A stretch of 64,000 bases of DNA from Thermanaeromonas toyohensis ToBE (GCF_900176005.1 NZ_LT838272.1:2127587-2191586), one strand, 5' to 3'. Counted from the first letter of the stretch, positions 9,280 through 17,748 are shown. Notes: generated by a model from the letters alone, not told the origin. Translations and numbers: made by a program.

Positions 9280-10059
9280 CTAGTCCCCCAGGGGAGCTAA
9301 TTCTATCCTTACTCCTGCCTTCGACCAGCTCGTGATTAGCTCCTGTTCTGCTCCCTCATCAGTAATAAGCAAGTGTGCTGCTTGCAGGGGAGCTATGGGA
9401 ACTACTGAAGACCGTCCTAATTTGGTGTGATCAACAAGGGCTATCACTTCTCGCGCCCGGCTTATAAAGGCTTTTTTAATTTCTACTTCTTCTAAATTGA
9501 AATCGCTAAATCCCTCTTTGAGGGTGACCCCCGCAGCGCTTAAGAAAAAACGATCAAAGCGCAAAGTTTCTATGGCTTGCCTGGTCAGCGCTCCCACAAG
9601 GGACATCTCACTGTCTCTTAGCTGGCCACCCAAAAGATAAACTGATACGCTAGAGCCTGCCAGAGCCTCTGCTATGGGGATGCCGTTAGTAAATACGGTT
9701 AAATGGGGGATCTTCCTAATTTCCTCGGCTAGGGCTAAGGTGGTAGTCCCCACATCTAAAGCTATAGCTTCTCCCGGCTTGATAAGCCGCATAGCCAAGC
9801 GTGCAATGGCCTTCTTTTCTTCCCTATTGAGCCCCTGGCGGCTAGTAAAAGAAGGCTCCCACTCTTCTAGCTTAGAGGCGAGAGAGGCACCGCCCCTTAT
9901 ACGATCGATTTTCTTTTCTTTCGAAAGGACTACTAAATCGCGTCTCACTGTAGCCTCTGATACCCCAAGCCGTCTAGCTAGCTCTTCTACCCTAAGGTAA
10001 GGAGATTCTTTAAGAAGTTCTAATATTGCTTCTCGACGTGCCAAAGAATTAATACTCAT
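9280..10059 (-). CDS. DeoR/GlpR-family transcriptional regulator
   Basis: 259 residues. Residues 5-60 form a DeoR-type helix-turn-helix (LRVEELARRLGVSEATVRRDL), followed by a ribose-5-phosphate-isomerase-like ligand domain (DVGTTTLALAEEI, FTNGIPIAEAL). Such proteins repress their own operon until a phosphorylated sugar binds. It is the first gene of the minus-strand operon that runs to the window edge, so it most likely controls everything from 10059 down to 1. Confidence 0.92.
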   Translation of the reverse strand: MSINSLARREAILELLKESPYLRVEELARRLGVSEATVRRDLVVLSKEKKIDRIRGGASLASKLEEWEPSFTSRQGLNREEKKAIARLAMRLIKPGEAIALDVGTTTLALAEEIRKIPHLTVFTNGIPIAEALAGSSVSVYLLGGQLRDSEMSLVGALTRQAIETLRFDRFFLSAAGVTLKEGFSDFNLEEVEIKKAFISRAREVIALVDHTKLGRSSVVPIAPLQAAHLLITDEGAEQELITSWSKAGVRIELAPLGD

Positions 10060-10200
10060 CTGAGCCTACCTCAAACATTATTCTTTAATTCCGCCTATAG
10101 TTTTAATACATATATTCGCACTTTCTTTTCAGATTCCTGCCAACCAATAAAAATTTTTTTGAGTGAATTTTGATCATATATTGCGCAGAAGTTGCTTAAA

Positions 10201-10251
10201 TAAGCTAAACTTAAAGCTTCCTGTTATAACAGGAGGCTTTAAGTTTAGCTT
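10201..10251 (-). terminator. long hairpin between HD-GYP gene and deoR-type operon
   Basis: An extended inverted repeat, TAAGCTAAACTTAAAGC and its complement, flanks a TCCTG/CAGGA core. It lies downstream of the HD-GYP fragment and upstream of the regulator. T content after the stem is modest on both strands, so it may be a structured stop or a bidirectional terminator. Confidence 0.55.
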
Positions 10252-10321
10252 ATTTTATACAATAGATAACCTTTCCCTTCTTACTATTTAAGGTTGTTTT
10301 GTCATGCCAACCTGCTAACTT

Positions 10322-10846
10322 TTACGGCGCAGAATTTGCAGTATGTAAACTTAGTACTCTTAGCGAAATCTCAACAAGGTATGGATCAAATTGGCTTCCT
10401 GCACATCTCTTAAGTTCTTGTAAGGCCTCCTCGTGGGTTAAGGGAAGGCGGTAAGGCCTTTTTAACGTCATGGCATCATAAGCATCAGCTATAGCCAGGA
10501 TGCGGCTCAAAAGGTGAATTTGCTCTCCCCGCAAGCCTTGGGGATAACCCCGCCCATCCCACCGCTCATGGTGCTGAAGAATATAAGGAGCTACTCTGGC
10601 CAGCTCCCCGGAAGAGAGGGCAATACGGTACCCCACCTCAGGATGCCGCCGGACTTCTTCCCATTCTTCTTCTGTAAGAGGACCAGGCTTTAATAAGATA
10701 CTGGCTGGCACTACCAGCTTGCCGATGTCGTGCACGTCCACCAGGAGGCGGAGATTATCTATTTCTTCGTGTGATAAACCCATCGCTTCTCCCAATAAGC
10801 AAACTATCTCTTTCATACGTTCCGTATTGTGGAAATGTGTGCACAT
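10322..10846 (-). CDS. stand-alone HD-GYP domain protein (N-terminally truncated)
   Basis: 174 residues that consist only of an HD-GYP phosphodiesterase domain: HDIGK near residue 39 holds the HD metal ligands, and HHERWDGRGYPQGL near 91 holds the GYP motif. Such domains hydrolyse c-di-GMP. The protein starts at HFHNTERM, that is at the first helix of the domain, with no sensor, receiver or membrane part, and begins directly after the terminator of the glucoamylase gene. No good ribosome-binding site is visible. It may be a decayed remnant or a minimal enzyme. Confidence 0.7.
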   Translation of the reverse strand: MCTHFHNTERMKEIVCLLGEAMGLSHEEIDNLRLLVDVHDIGKLVVPASILLKPGPLTEEEWEEVRRHPEVGYRIALSSGELARVAPYILQHHERWDGRGYPQGLRGEQIHLLSRILAIADAYDAMTLKRPYRLPLTHEEALQELKRCAGSQFDPYLVEISLRVLSLHTANSAP

Positions 10847-10853
10847 AAAGTGA

Positions 10854-10877
10854 AGCCCAGGATTTAAACCCTGGGCT
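10854..10877 (-). terminator. probable terminator of the glucoamylase gene
   Basis: Perfect 8-bp stem AGCCCAGG / CCTGGGCT with an 8-nt loop, 32 nt after the glucoamylase stop codon on the minus strand, followed by a moderately T-rich stretch. Confidence 0.6.
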
Positions 10878-10908
10878 CCTTACCCTCCCTTGTCATCCTT
10901 TGTCTCAT

Positions 10909-12711
10909 TTACTTTTGAGTTACCCCATAATGCCAATCGGCTCCACCATTGTTGTCCCATGTCCCTGCATTATTGACAAAGCAAAAATCAAATTTATATC
11001 TATCCGTAGGCATGGTAAGGGTAACTTCCCAGAAACCATCTGCTCTTTTACTCATAGCAACATCGTTAATAGTACCTGCTGCCCATCCATCAAACCCGTA
11101 ATGCAAAGTAATACTTCTGGTAGCCGGGTCGCTAGCCAGGAAACCTTTATAGTAAATCGTAACAGGCTGACCTTTTACTGGTGGATTAGGGAACATGTCT
11201 ACAGGAGTAATATAAGGACTGTAGCTGCGAGCAGTAATCGTGATGTGATAGTCTGCGCCTCCGTTATTATCCCAGTTAGTGCCATCTGTGAAGGCCATAT
11301 CGATTTGGGTAGCATTAGTCGGTACGCTTATAGTAACCTCCCATATACCATCACTGCGCTTAATCATCTTTTTATCCGCAATGGTTCCCGCTGCCCAATT
11401 GTTAATGCCCCAATGCATGATTACTTGAGCGCTATTTTTAAGGCTACCATTGTAGTAAATTGTAAGAGCCTTGCCCTGGGTTGCCTTCGCTGGATCCCAG
11501 TCTATAACCTTAAGGGGGTCGGGCTGGAAGGCATAGGTTACATACCGGTCCCTTACAATATCTAGCTGGTCAGCGATCTTACCGTAATATTTGGAAATGG
11601 CCAGGGTAACGTATTCTGCCATTGACCAGCCCAGCGGTGTCATAGATTTTGTAGGTGTACCTGGTGTATACCCTGCCGGTGCATTTAAATCCCAAACTTG
11701 TTCTGGGATCATATAACCACTGTTAGCAGCATTTCGCATGGCATCCAAATACGGGGTGGCATCGCCCCCGCTGGCAATAACATAATGGCCGCGTTCACCA
11801 GTAAAGATAGGCCACAGGCGACCAATACCTGCTCCATCATAGTTAGAGCCATCTGCATTTTCGCCGTACCCATCGTGCGGATAGCGGAACCAATAATCCC
11901 CTTTGCCGGGAATGGTCTGTTTAATAGCCCCATCGGTTTCTGCAAAGGATTGCTGGATATAAGGATCGTTATAAGGCTTTACTCCATGGCGCACTAACTC
12001 AGTAAAACTAGTATCCACAATGGAGCGCTCGTCCCAAGAGCCTCCCCCATTAGCTATGTTAATGGTATGGCCATCATTAGGGTCTCCCCAATCATCTATC
12101 CGTTCGAAGTACCACCCGTCACCTAAGGGGCCACTGGTGGTGAAAGTCCAGTTAGCTACAAGGCCTTGCAAATAATCAGCCCGTTCATAATACCGGTCGC
12201 GGTCAGCAGTATAACCATTAAGATCAGCGATTTTTCCAGCTGCCACCAGACCTGCCACTACAGCAGCGATGGTGGCAGGGGAATATCCTGCATTTTCCTC
12301 CCATCTCTCCTGGCCAGTGTAGGGTGCGTACTTGAGGAGATAATCCGCTGCTGGCTTGATTTCGTTTAGATAAAAAGTAGCATCAGTCTTACCCACTTTA
12401 TAAGCTAACATGATGGGGAAGGCCGTCTCATCGAGCTGTTGCCCAGTCCAGTAAGGTGTACCATCTACCCAGGAGTTTTGCGGGAAACTCCCGTCTGATT
12501 TTTGTTGTTTAGTGAATAACCATTCCACTGCTTCAGTAGGGGTAACTGTATCTCCTGCAGCTAGCAATGCGCTAGCTTTCTTATATAGATCCCGAGCCCA
12601 CACAAGATGATACCCGCCATTACTACTATCCCCTTGGGTGTCACCCCAGGGGTTACCAAGGCCAGCTACAATAGCGCCGCTAGCTTTATCTTTGCTAGCC
12701 CTTATTACCAT
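10909..12711 (-). CDS. GH15 glucoamylase, catalytic domain plus two CBM25-like modules (3' part of a frameshifted gene)
   Basis: 600 residues in a different frame from the upstream N-terminal half. Residues 1-380 are the (alpha/alpha)6 barrel of glycoside hydrolase family 15; the region IPEQVWDLNAP carries the likely catalytic Glu, and WARDLYK and GGGSWDERSIVDTSFTEL are further family blocks. Two tandem starch-binding modules of CBM25 type follow (about 400-495 and 505-600), both ending in WDNNGGADYH or WDNNGGADWH. The family releases glucose from starch. The reading frame begins at an internal ATG six bases after the stop of the first half, so this part alone has no signal peptide. Confidence 0.85.
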   Translation of the reverse strand: MVIRASKDKASGAIVAGLGNPWGDTQGDSSNGGYHLVWARDLYKKASALLAAGDTVTPTEAVEWLFTKQQKSDGSFPQNSWVDGTPYWTGQQLDETAFPIMLAYKVGKTDATFYLNEIKPAADYLLKYAPYTGQERWEENAGYSPATIAAVVAGLVAAGKIADLNGYTADRDRYYERADYLQGLVANWTFTTSGPLGDGWYFERIDDWGDPNDGHTINIANGGGSWDERSIVDTSFTELVRHGVKPYNDPYIQQSFAETDGAIKQTIPGKGDYWFRYPHDGYGENADGSNYDGAGIGRLWPIFTGERGHYVIASGGDATPYLDAMRNAANSGYMIPEQVWDLNAPAGYTPGTPTKSMTPLGWSMAEYVTLAISKYYGKIADQLDIVRDRYVTYAFQPDPLKVIDWDPAKATQGKALTIYYNGSLKNSAQVIMHWGINNWAAGTIADKKMIKRSDGIWEVTISVPTNATQIDMAFTDGTNWDNNGGADYHITITARSYSPYITPVDMFPNPPVKGQPVTIYYKGFLASDPATRSITLHYGFDGWAAGTINDVAMSKRADGFWEVTLTMPTDRYKFDFCFVNNAGTWDNNGGADWHYGVTQK

Positions 12712-12716
12712 AGCCG

Positions 12717-13718
12717 CTATACATAGTACTGCTGATCAGCTGTACCTCCAAGGGAATCGAGTGAATTACACCAAGTATTCCATTCTTGAATGTAAGTAGA
12801 CTTTAGGGTAGCAAAATCAGATCCCAAGGTACCTATAGTTGCATTTTGAGCGTCTGTAGCAGTGGCTCCAAAGCCTAATACTACTTTAAAAGATACTGAA
12901 GTAGCAGCTGGCTCCCCTAGATCAAGTAAAGCCATCTGGGCTACATTTCCATTAGTCGCGCTGTCATAGGTCCAATTCATAGTATAATCTGGAGCAGTGC
13001 CACCCTTAAGATCAGTCCAGCCATCGCTCACGCCGACAAAACCGTTCGACTGCATTCCACTCTGGAAGGGGATGGAAGTACCTAATACGGATGTCCTGCC
13101 GTTAGGATCGGAGGCTTGGAGGTATGTTTTCCCATTCACTACAACTGTTTGCCCTGTATCATTGTCTCCACTATTGGAAATAGTTGGATTATAAAGTACA
13201 TAAACAAGATAATCTCCCACTGTCCCCGTAAGGGCGGTAAAAGTTACCTCTTGAATTAGACTATCCCGTGTAGGATCGGTATAGATTATCTTCTCTATCT
13301 TATACTTGCCATCTTTATCGGTGTTGGTTACCTTCCAAATTAAAGCCCTGGGATCTACAAGGGTAACAACGTGGTCAGTATCTACTTTTTCTTCATCCAC
13401 CCACGTATGCGCTGCATCGCCCACCATGAACTGCAAGTCAGTAGTATTGGGTGTATCAGGCGTGGGCCAGAAAACTGCCCCTATAATTCCTTGAAACCCT
13501 GTAAAATACACTTTAGAAGTAGAATTATTAGCTGTACCAACAAAATAGTTAGTAGTCGGAGCCCACCATGATGGGTTACCAGGTGCTCCCGGGGCCTCGC
13601 CCGAAGTAAGAGCCCCAGCATAGCCAATAGTTGTAGATAATAGAATGAAAAATATACATAAAAGGCCTGCTAGCTTGGATAATCGCTTCTGTTTAATAGT
13701 GAAAATAGAGAAACCCAA
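12717..13718 (-). CDS. GH15 glucoamylase, signal peptide and N-terminal beta-sandwich domain (5' part of a frameshifted gene)
   Basis: 333 residues: a Sec signal peptide (KRLSKLAGLLCIFFILLSTTIGYAGA) and the super-beta-sandwich domain that precedes the catalytic barrel in bacterial glucoamylases (PSWWAPTTNYFVGTA, IIGAVFWPTPDTPNTTDLQF). It ends in TADQQYYV just where the family continues into the AAMVIRASKDK sequence found at the start of the next frame. A TTG start at 13718 is preceded by a GGAAGGAGG ribosome-binding site. A one-base loss or two-base gain near 12717 separates the halves; this is either a true mutation, a programmed shift or a sequencing error. Confidence 0.85.
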   Translation of the reverse strand: MGFSIFTIKQKRLSKLAGLLCIFFILLSTTIGYAGALTSGEAPGAPGNPSWWAPTTNYFVGTANNSTSKVYFTGFQGIIGAVFWPTPDTPNTTDLQFMVGDAAHTWVDEEKVDTDHVVTLVDPRALIWKVTNTDKDGKYKIEKIIYTDPTRDSLIQEVTFTALTGTVGDYLVYVLYNPTISNSGDNDTGQTVVVNGKTYLQASDPNGRTSVLGTSIPFQSGMQSNGFVGVSDGWTDLKGGTAPDYTMNWTYDSATNGNVAQMALLDLGEPAATSVSFKVVLGFGATATDAQNATIGTLGSDFATLKSTYIQEWNTWCNSLDSLGGTADQQYYV

Positions 13719-14094
13719 ATAAGTCGCCTCCTTCCTTTAGCTTTAATACGTGCTACAATTTACAATATCTTATATAAAGTCTAATATTATCTCCTCTCTT
13801 CCCCCCTTTCACCTCCTTATAGAGGTACTTTTAGACAATTAAGTATTTAATACGAACTGTTAAATTAATTTCGCAATAGAATTGGAAATTCCTCTGTATT
13901 TTTTAGCTAGCAATATGGGATTATTTTGGCTTCTTACCTTGTGAAAGTATATTAATGACAATAAAAAATCGATTATTTGGGTACAAAAAAATACGGGGTG
14001 GCCCCCTAAACTAAAAATAAGCATCAAATTTTTCGTTTGCGAATCTTTCCAATGAGCCCGAGGTGACCGATGTGTCTGGTTCCTACGTGGTCCC

Positions 14095-14605
14095 ATCACT
14101 AAGGTAATTAAGGTAGGCCACTGGATCAAAAAGGAAACAATGATAAGCATAAATCCTGCATATTGAGGATGGCGGACATATCTATATATTCCGTCGGTAA
14201 CCAATTCTCCCCGTGCTTTATGGATCTTTTTCCATCCAGCATATATAGTAACGCTATGAGCAATAAAATGTCGGTGCCTGGATGAATAATGAAAGAAACA
14301 ACAGGAGAGTTACCCAAGAAAACCTTTAGCAGGTGGCCGTTGGAATGTGAAAACGGGTCTGCCACAGGGTATCTCTCACCCAACCAAGAAGACAATAAAT
14401 ATATAGTTAAAGGAAAACCATACATTTCCGTAAACAGAGCAACAAAAAAGGCACTTAAAGCCCCCATATTCTTCCAATCTGTTTTGGTTTTGGGCTTAAA
14501 TGCTATAAGTACGAGAAACGTCATAAATAAAACGCTTCCAATCACAATCGGCCAATATCCATAGGCATATGCATTTGCGTAGGCATATACATTTGCGTGG
14601 TCCAT
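14095..14605 (-). pseudogene. decayed isoprenylcysteine carboxyl methyltransferase-like membrane protein
   Basis: The reading frame starting at 14605 (good AAGGAGG site upstream) encodes a multi-pass membrane protein (PIVIGSVLFMTFLVLIAF, TEMYGFPLTIYLLSSWLG). Near 14205-14225 the frame shifts: the family motif VTDGIYRYVRHPQYAGFMLI continues in another frame, and the end of the protein after LITLVM is replaced by unrelated sequence. Intact relatives continue with a further membrane segment and end in an EFGEKY-type tail. Two lesions make a functional product unlikely. Confidence 0.75.
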
Positions 14606-14688
14606 ACTAAAGCCTCCTTGCTCGATGGGGACCCAATGAAAATGCGTTAATGCTTTGGCTCAAGTAGGACCCTAGGCCTGGCTTGTAA

Positions 14689-14817
14689 CTATTCTGTTTT
14701 TTGCTTCTGTGTACCGGCCCCTTCCTGATGGTGACTATGAGCATCCGCTACTTCGCCGTGCCTGCGGTATCCGCCGTGTCCGTGACCTCCGCAACACCCA
14801 CCCCCATAGCGCATCAT
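14689..14817 (-). CDS. 42-residue Cys/Gly/His-rich small protein
   Basis: A short frame read by hand: an N-terminal MMRYGGGCCGGHGHGG, then RRHGEVADAHSHHQ and a charged tail. The Cys pair and seven His residues suggest metal binding. No convincing ribosome-binding site precedes it. It lies between the decayed methyltransferase and the divergent iron permease promoter, a setting typical of metal-handling genes. Function unknown. Confidence 0.4.
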   Translation of the reverse strand: MMRYGGGCCGGHGHGGYRRHGEVADAHSHHQEGAGTQKQKTE

Positions 14818-14856
14818 TAAAAGGAACAAGCGTTTTTATACTACAACAAATAGGTA

Positions 14857-14884
14857 TTGACTCTATACCCCCGATGGGTATATT
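14857..14884 (+). promoter_or_regulatory. FTR1 promoter with CsoR-like operator
   Basis: TTGACT (14857-14862), a 16-bp spacer and TATATT (14879-14884) form a good sigma-A-type promoter. The spacer and -10 contain TATACCCCCGATGGGTATA (14864-14882), with perfect 7-bp arms around a 5-nt centre. C-tract/G-tract palindromes of this kind are the operators of CsoR/RcnR-family metal sensors. Binding there would block the promoter. Confidence 0.65.
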
Positions 14885-14891
14885 GTAGAGA

Positions 14892-14906
14892 TGAAAATAA
14901 TTATCA
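14892..14906 (+). promoter_or_regulatory. Fur-box-like site
   Basis: TGAAAATAATTATCA matches the 7-1-7 Fur consensus TGATAATNATTATCA at all positions but one. It lies just downstream of the -10 element and upstream of the translation start of the iron permease gene, where bound Fur would repress. Confidence 0.6.
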
Positions 14907-14926
14907 TACTCAGGGAGGGTTTACTG

Positions 14927-15757
14927 GTGCTGGCAGGGATGTTGATTACTATCCGGGAGGGTTTAGAGGCTTTTTTAATCGTTGGGATTCTATTAGGTTA
15001 CTTAAAAAAGATTGGCCAGGAACGGTTTGCCAAACATATCTGGTTAGGCTTTTTTGCTGCGTTAACATCCAGCGTGACACTGGCGTGGGTTTTTCAGTTG
15101 CTGGCTGTGCAATTCGAAGGGACCAGTGCGCTGGTGTTTGAAATGGTTATCTCCCTCGTGGCGGTAGGAGTATTGACATATATGGTCCTCTGGATGCAAC
15201 AGCAGAGCCTTACCATCAAATCAGACTTGGAAAACCAGGTAAACGCCGCCTTGTCGGCCAATAACGTCCTGGCCCTGGCCGGACTGGCTTTCGTATCGGT
15301 ATTGCGGGAGGGACTGGAGACAGCGCTATTCCTCACCGCCCTGGCGGGCAGTTCCGAAACCGGCAGCCTCCTCCCGGGAGCGCTTTTAGGGTTGGCTGTT
15401 GCTGCACTGGTCGCCTTCGCTTTCTTCAGGGCAGCCGTTCGCCTGAACCTGCGCAAGTTTTTCCTGGTGACCGGGTTTCTCTTGATCTTCATTGCCGCAG
15501 GCCTGGTAGGGCACGCAATATTGGCCTCCCATGAACTTGGTCTTGTCCCTCCTATTATCAGTGAAGTATGGAACACCAACGGCATTATTGATGAAGAAGG
15601 CCTCCTGGGACGGGTTCTGCATGCCTTTATCGGTTACGACGGGAATCCTTCGTTGATGTGGGTCCTGGGGTATTTCGGTTACGTTTTGGTTTTCGGGCGG
15701 AAGTTCCTGCAACAGATCGGCAGAGCCCGGTCAGCCCCCACCAGTTCCCAGAGGTGA
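14927..15757 (+). CDS. FTR1-family iron permease
   Basis: About 276 residues with seven hydrophobic segments. It carries two REGLE motifs (TIREGLEAF near the N-terminus and LREGLETALF in the middle), the signature of FTR1/EfeU high-affinity iron permeases, where the Glu residues bind iron during transport across the cytoplasmic membrane. I prefer the GTG at 14927 because AGGGAGGG lies 7 nt upstream; the frame is open from an ATG at 14891, but that ATG falls inside the Fur-like box. No EfeO or EfeB partner lies next to it. Confidence 0.88.
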   Translation: MLAGMLITIREGLEAFLIVGILLGYLKKIGQERFAKHIWLGFFAALTSSVTLAWVFQLLAVQFEGTSALVFEMVISLVAVGVLTYMVLWMQQQSLTIKSDLENQVNAALSANNVLALAGLAFVSVLREGLETALFLTALAGSSETGSLLPGALLGLAVAALVAFAFFRAAVRLNLRKFFLVTGFLLIFIAAGLVGHAILASHELGLVPPIISEVWNTNGIIDEEGLLGRVLHAFIGYDGNPSLMWVLGYFGYVLVFGRKFLQQIGRARSAPTSSQR

Positions 15758-15875
15758 GAAATAACATGGGTCAGAAGTAATATGTACCGGTGATACACCT
15801 GGCGTAACTTCCGAAGTGTCCAGGCAAGGGCTCCCGAATGCAAGCGCGCAATCCCAGACGAGCCACCCAAAACAA

Positions 15876-17558
15876 TTAAACCGCAGCCAGGTAAATAATT
15901 TGTTTAGAAACATTCAAAAAGGCCGCTACAACATCTGGATCATATAAGGTGCCAGCTCCTCGCTTCAATTCCTCTAAAGCCTCGTTAATAGTTAGGGCTC
16001 GGCGATACGGTCTGTTCGTTGTCATAGCATCAAAGCTATCGACCACTCGCAGAATCCTAGCGCCAAGAGGTATTAACTCACCTTTCCGCCTGAAGGGATA
16101 ACCCGAACCATCAAAATTCTCATGATGAGCGATAATTATAGGAGCACATTTTGCTAAAGGCGGTACACAGCGAACTATTTCAGCTCCCCATATGGGGTGC
16201 TGCTTAAAAATAGAACGTTCTTCTTCGCTTAAAGGAGTTGCCTTGTTTAAAAGCTCTCGCTCTATCTCTATCTTACCTATATCATGGAGAAAGGCGCTGA
16301 GCTTTATAGTTTGGAGGTCTTCTTGGGGCAGACCTAGATACTCCCCGACAATGACCGCATACTTTGTAACCCGTTCTGAATGCCCACGAGTATATCGATC
16401 CTTGGCATGAATCACACTTAGAAGGGTTTTTAGAGTATGGAGCAGGTCTTCATCGGTGCTGGTATGGGAATTACATAGCTCGTCGAGTACAGAAAAATAA
16501 ATTTCTGTTCTGTTTTTACGACCCAGTTTGGCACGGAAAAGTGCATCATCGGCACGGCTAATAAGCTCCTTAGGCGTGTTGGCGTGAACAGGGTAAGTAG
16601 CAATGCCAAGGGATAAAGTAACCTTTTGGGCAGGCTGATATTCTTTACCGAAGAAAGGATAATTTTCCACTTCCTTACGTATTTGTTCAGCCACAGCCAG
16701 CGCCTCTTGGCTGGAGTATCCGGGTAAAATTATGGCAAACTCTTCTCCGCCATAACGCACAGCTACGGCTCCGGGAGGACTTTTACGGCATATTATCTCA
16801 CCAATTTTCTTTAAAGCCTCGTCCCCTTGAAGGTGCCCCAAAGCGTCATTGTACGTTTTAAAGTAGTCAACATCGGCAAAAATCAAAGAGAGGTTGGCAT
16901 TTTCCTTTATAGCCCAAGCAAACAGTTCCTCTAACACCTGGTAAAAATAACGTTTATTCCATAACCCTGTAAGGTCGTCTTTATTAGCCAGTTCTGCTAG
17001 TTTCTTTATGGTTTCCCTTTCTATATCGATAAAACCCCCGATAAGCCAGGCCGCGATAAACATAATTAGACTAAGGATTAAGTCAGCTTCAAAAGTCTTA
17101 TTGATCTCTGTAAAAAAAGCATGTAACAAGTCAATAACTAATATGGGGGCAAGGCATAAACAAGAAAATATGATACCCCATTTCCGCCCGTGATTTATAG
17201 CCGCGTATATTACTGGTACAAAGTAAAGTATTTTAAAAGAGCTTCCCTTTAGATCTAAAATAAACACAATAACTGCGGTAAAAATTAAAAGGAGAAAACT
17301 CAATATCACGCTAATAATATTTGGGGATTCGCTAGAAGTGAATACAGTTAAACTATTTTTGGCAAAATATAGCATTCCACTTAAAGCAAAAGTACCTAAA
17401 ATAATACCCAATATCGACCAATAACGATATATTATATATAGCCTGAAAGGTACTCCCAAGGTGCTCATTATAGCTATAGCCATAACGGTCAAGGCGCACA
17501 GGTGAAAGAACAGTATATATTCCGCTAGTCGCTTGCTACGTTCTTCCTTCCAGTCCAT
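15876..17558 (-). CDS. membrane-bound GGDEF / HD-GYP dual-domain protein
   Basis: 560 residues. Residues 10-175 contain five or six membrane helices with no recognised sensor family. A GGDEF domain follows (DDLTGLWNKRYF near 193; active-site motif YGGEEFAIILPG, that is GGEEF, so probably active as diguanylate cyclase). The C-terminal 180 residues are an HD-GYP domain (HDIGK and HHENFDGSGYP). The protein could both make and destroy c-di-GMP in response to a membrane signal. It lies downstream of the agr-like locus, beyond that locus's terminator. Confidence 0.9.
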   Translation of the reverse strand: MDWKEERSKRLAEYILFFHLCALTVMAIAIMSTLGVPFRLYIIYRYWSILGIILGTFALSGMLYFAKNSLTVFTSSESPNIISVILSFLLLIFTAVIVFILDLKGSSFKILYFVPVIYAAINHGRKWGIIFSCLCLAPILVIDLLHAFFTEINKTFEADLILSLIMFIAAWLIGGFIDIERETIKKLAELANKDDLTGLWNKRYFYQVLEELFAWAIKENANLSLIFADVDYFKTYNDALGHLQGDEALKKIGEIICRKSPPGAVAVRYGGEEFAIILPGYSSQEALAVAEQIRKEVENYPFFGKEYQPAQKVTLSLGIATYPVHANTPKELISRADDALFRAKLGRKNRTEIYFSVLDELCNSHTSTDEDLLHTLKTLLSVIHAKDRYTRGHSERVTKYAVIVGEYLGLPQEDLQTIKLSAFLHDIGKIEIERELLNKATPLSEEERSIFKQHPIWGAEIVRCVPPLAKCAPIIIAHHENFDGSGYPFRRKGELIPLGARILRVVDSFDAMTTNRPYRRALTINEALEELKRGAGTLYDPDVVAAFLNVSKQIIYLAAV

Positions 17559-17580
17559 AATAAACCTTCCCTAAAAATTT

Positions 17581-17608
17581 TCTAGAGAGGTGATCCCACC
17601 TCTCTAGA
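17581..17608 (-). terminator. terminator of the agr-like operon
   Basis: An 11-bp perfect stem, TCTAGAGAGGT / ACCTCTCTAGA, with a 6-nt loop lies 9 nt after the agrD stop codon on the minus strand and is followed by AAAATTTTT. Confidence 0.75.
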
Positions 17609-17616
17609 CTCTCAAT

Positions 17617-17748
17617 TTACTTTCTTAACATTCGTGGTACTTCAGGCTCATAGGCTAGATAGTAGCACGCTGAAGCAGCATTTATGTAGGCCAAAAAAGT
17701 GGCCGCAAAGGCAAGTGCCGCCAGTAACAGCACGGTTAAACGCCTCAT
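17617..17748 (-). CDS. agrD: AgrD-like cyclic autoinducer peptide precursor (43 aa)
   Basis: Read by hand. A 43-residue peptide: charged start MRR, hydrophobic amphipathic stretch (residues 4-26), then ACYYLAYEPEVPRMLRK. The spacing from the Cys at residue 28 to EPEVP is the same as in Staphylococcus aureus AgrD (C-D-F-I-M-D-EPEVP), so the likely product is a five-residue thiolactone ring, Cys-Tyr-Tyr-Leu-Ala, cut before Tyr-Glu-Pro. Its ATG overlaps the stop codon of agrB (ATGA), so the two are translationally coupled. Confidence 0.85.
   Translation of the reverse strand: MRRLTVLLLAALAFAATFLAYINAASACYYLAYEPEVPRMLRK

Noticed and set aside
10900-11565. 221-residue open frame on the plus strand
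   Set aside because: It lies opposite the starch-binding modules of the glucoamylase, has no recognisable sequence and its codon pattern is the mirror of the real gene.
13960-14095. possible insertion-sequence end next to the decayed methyltransferase
   Set aside because: A GTGGCC-rich stretch suggests an IS end, but no inverted partner, transposase or target duplication could be found.
15094-15585. 163-residue minus-strand frame opposite FTR1
   Set aside because: Shadow of the FTR1 gene; the sense frame has the REGLE motifs and membrane pattern.
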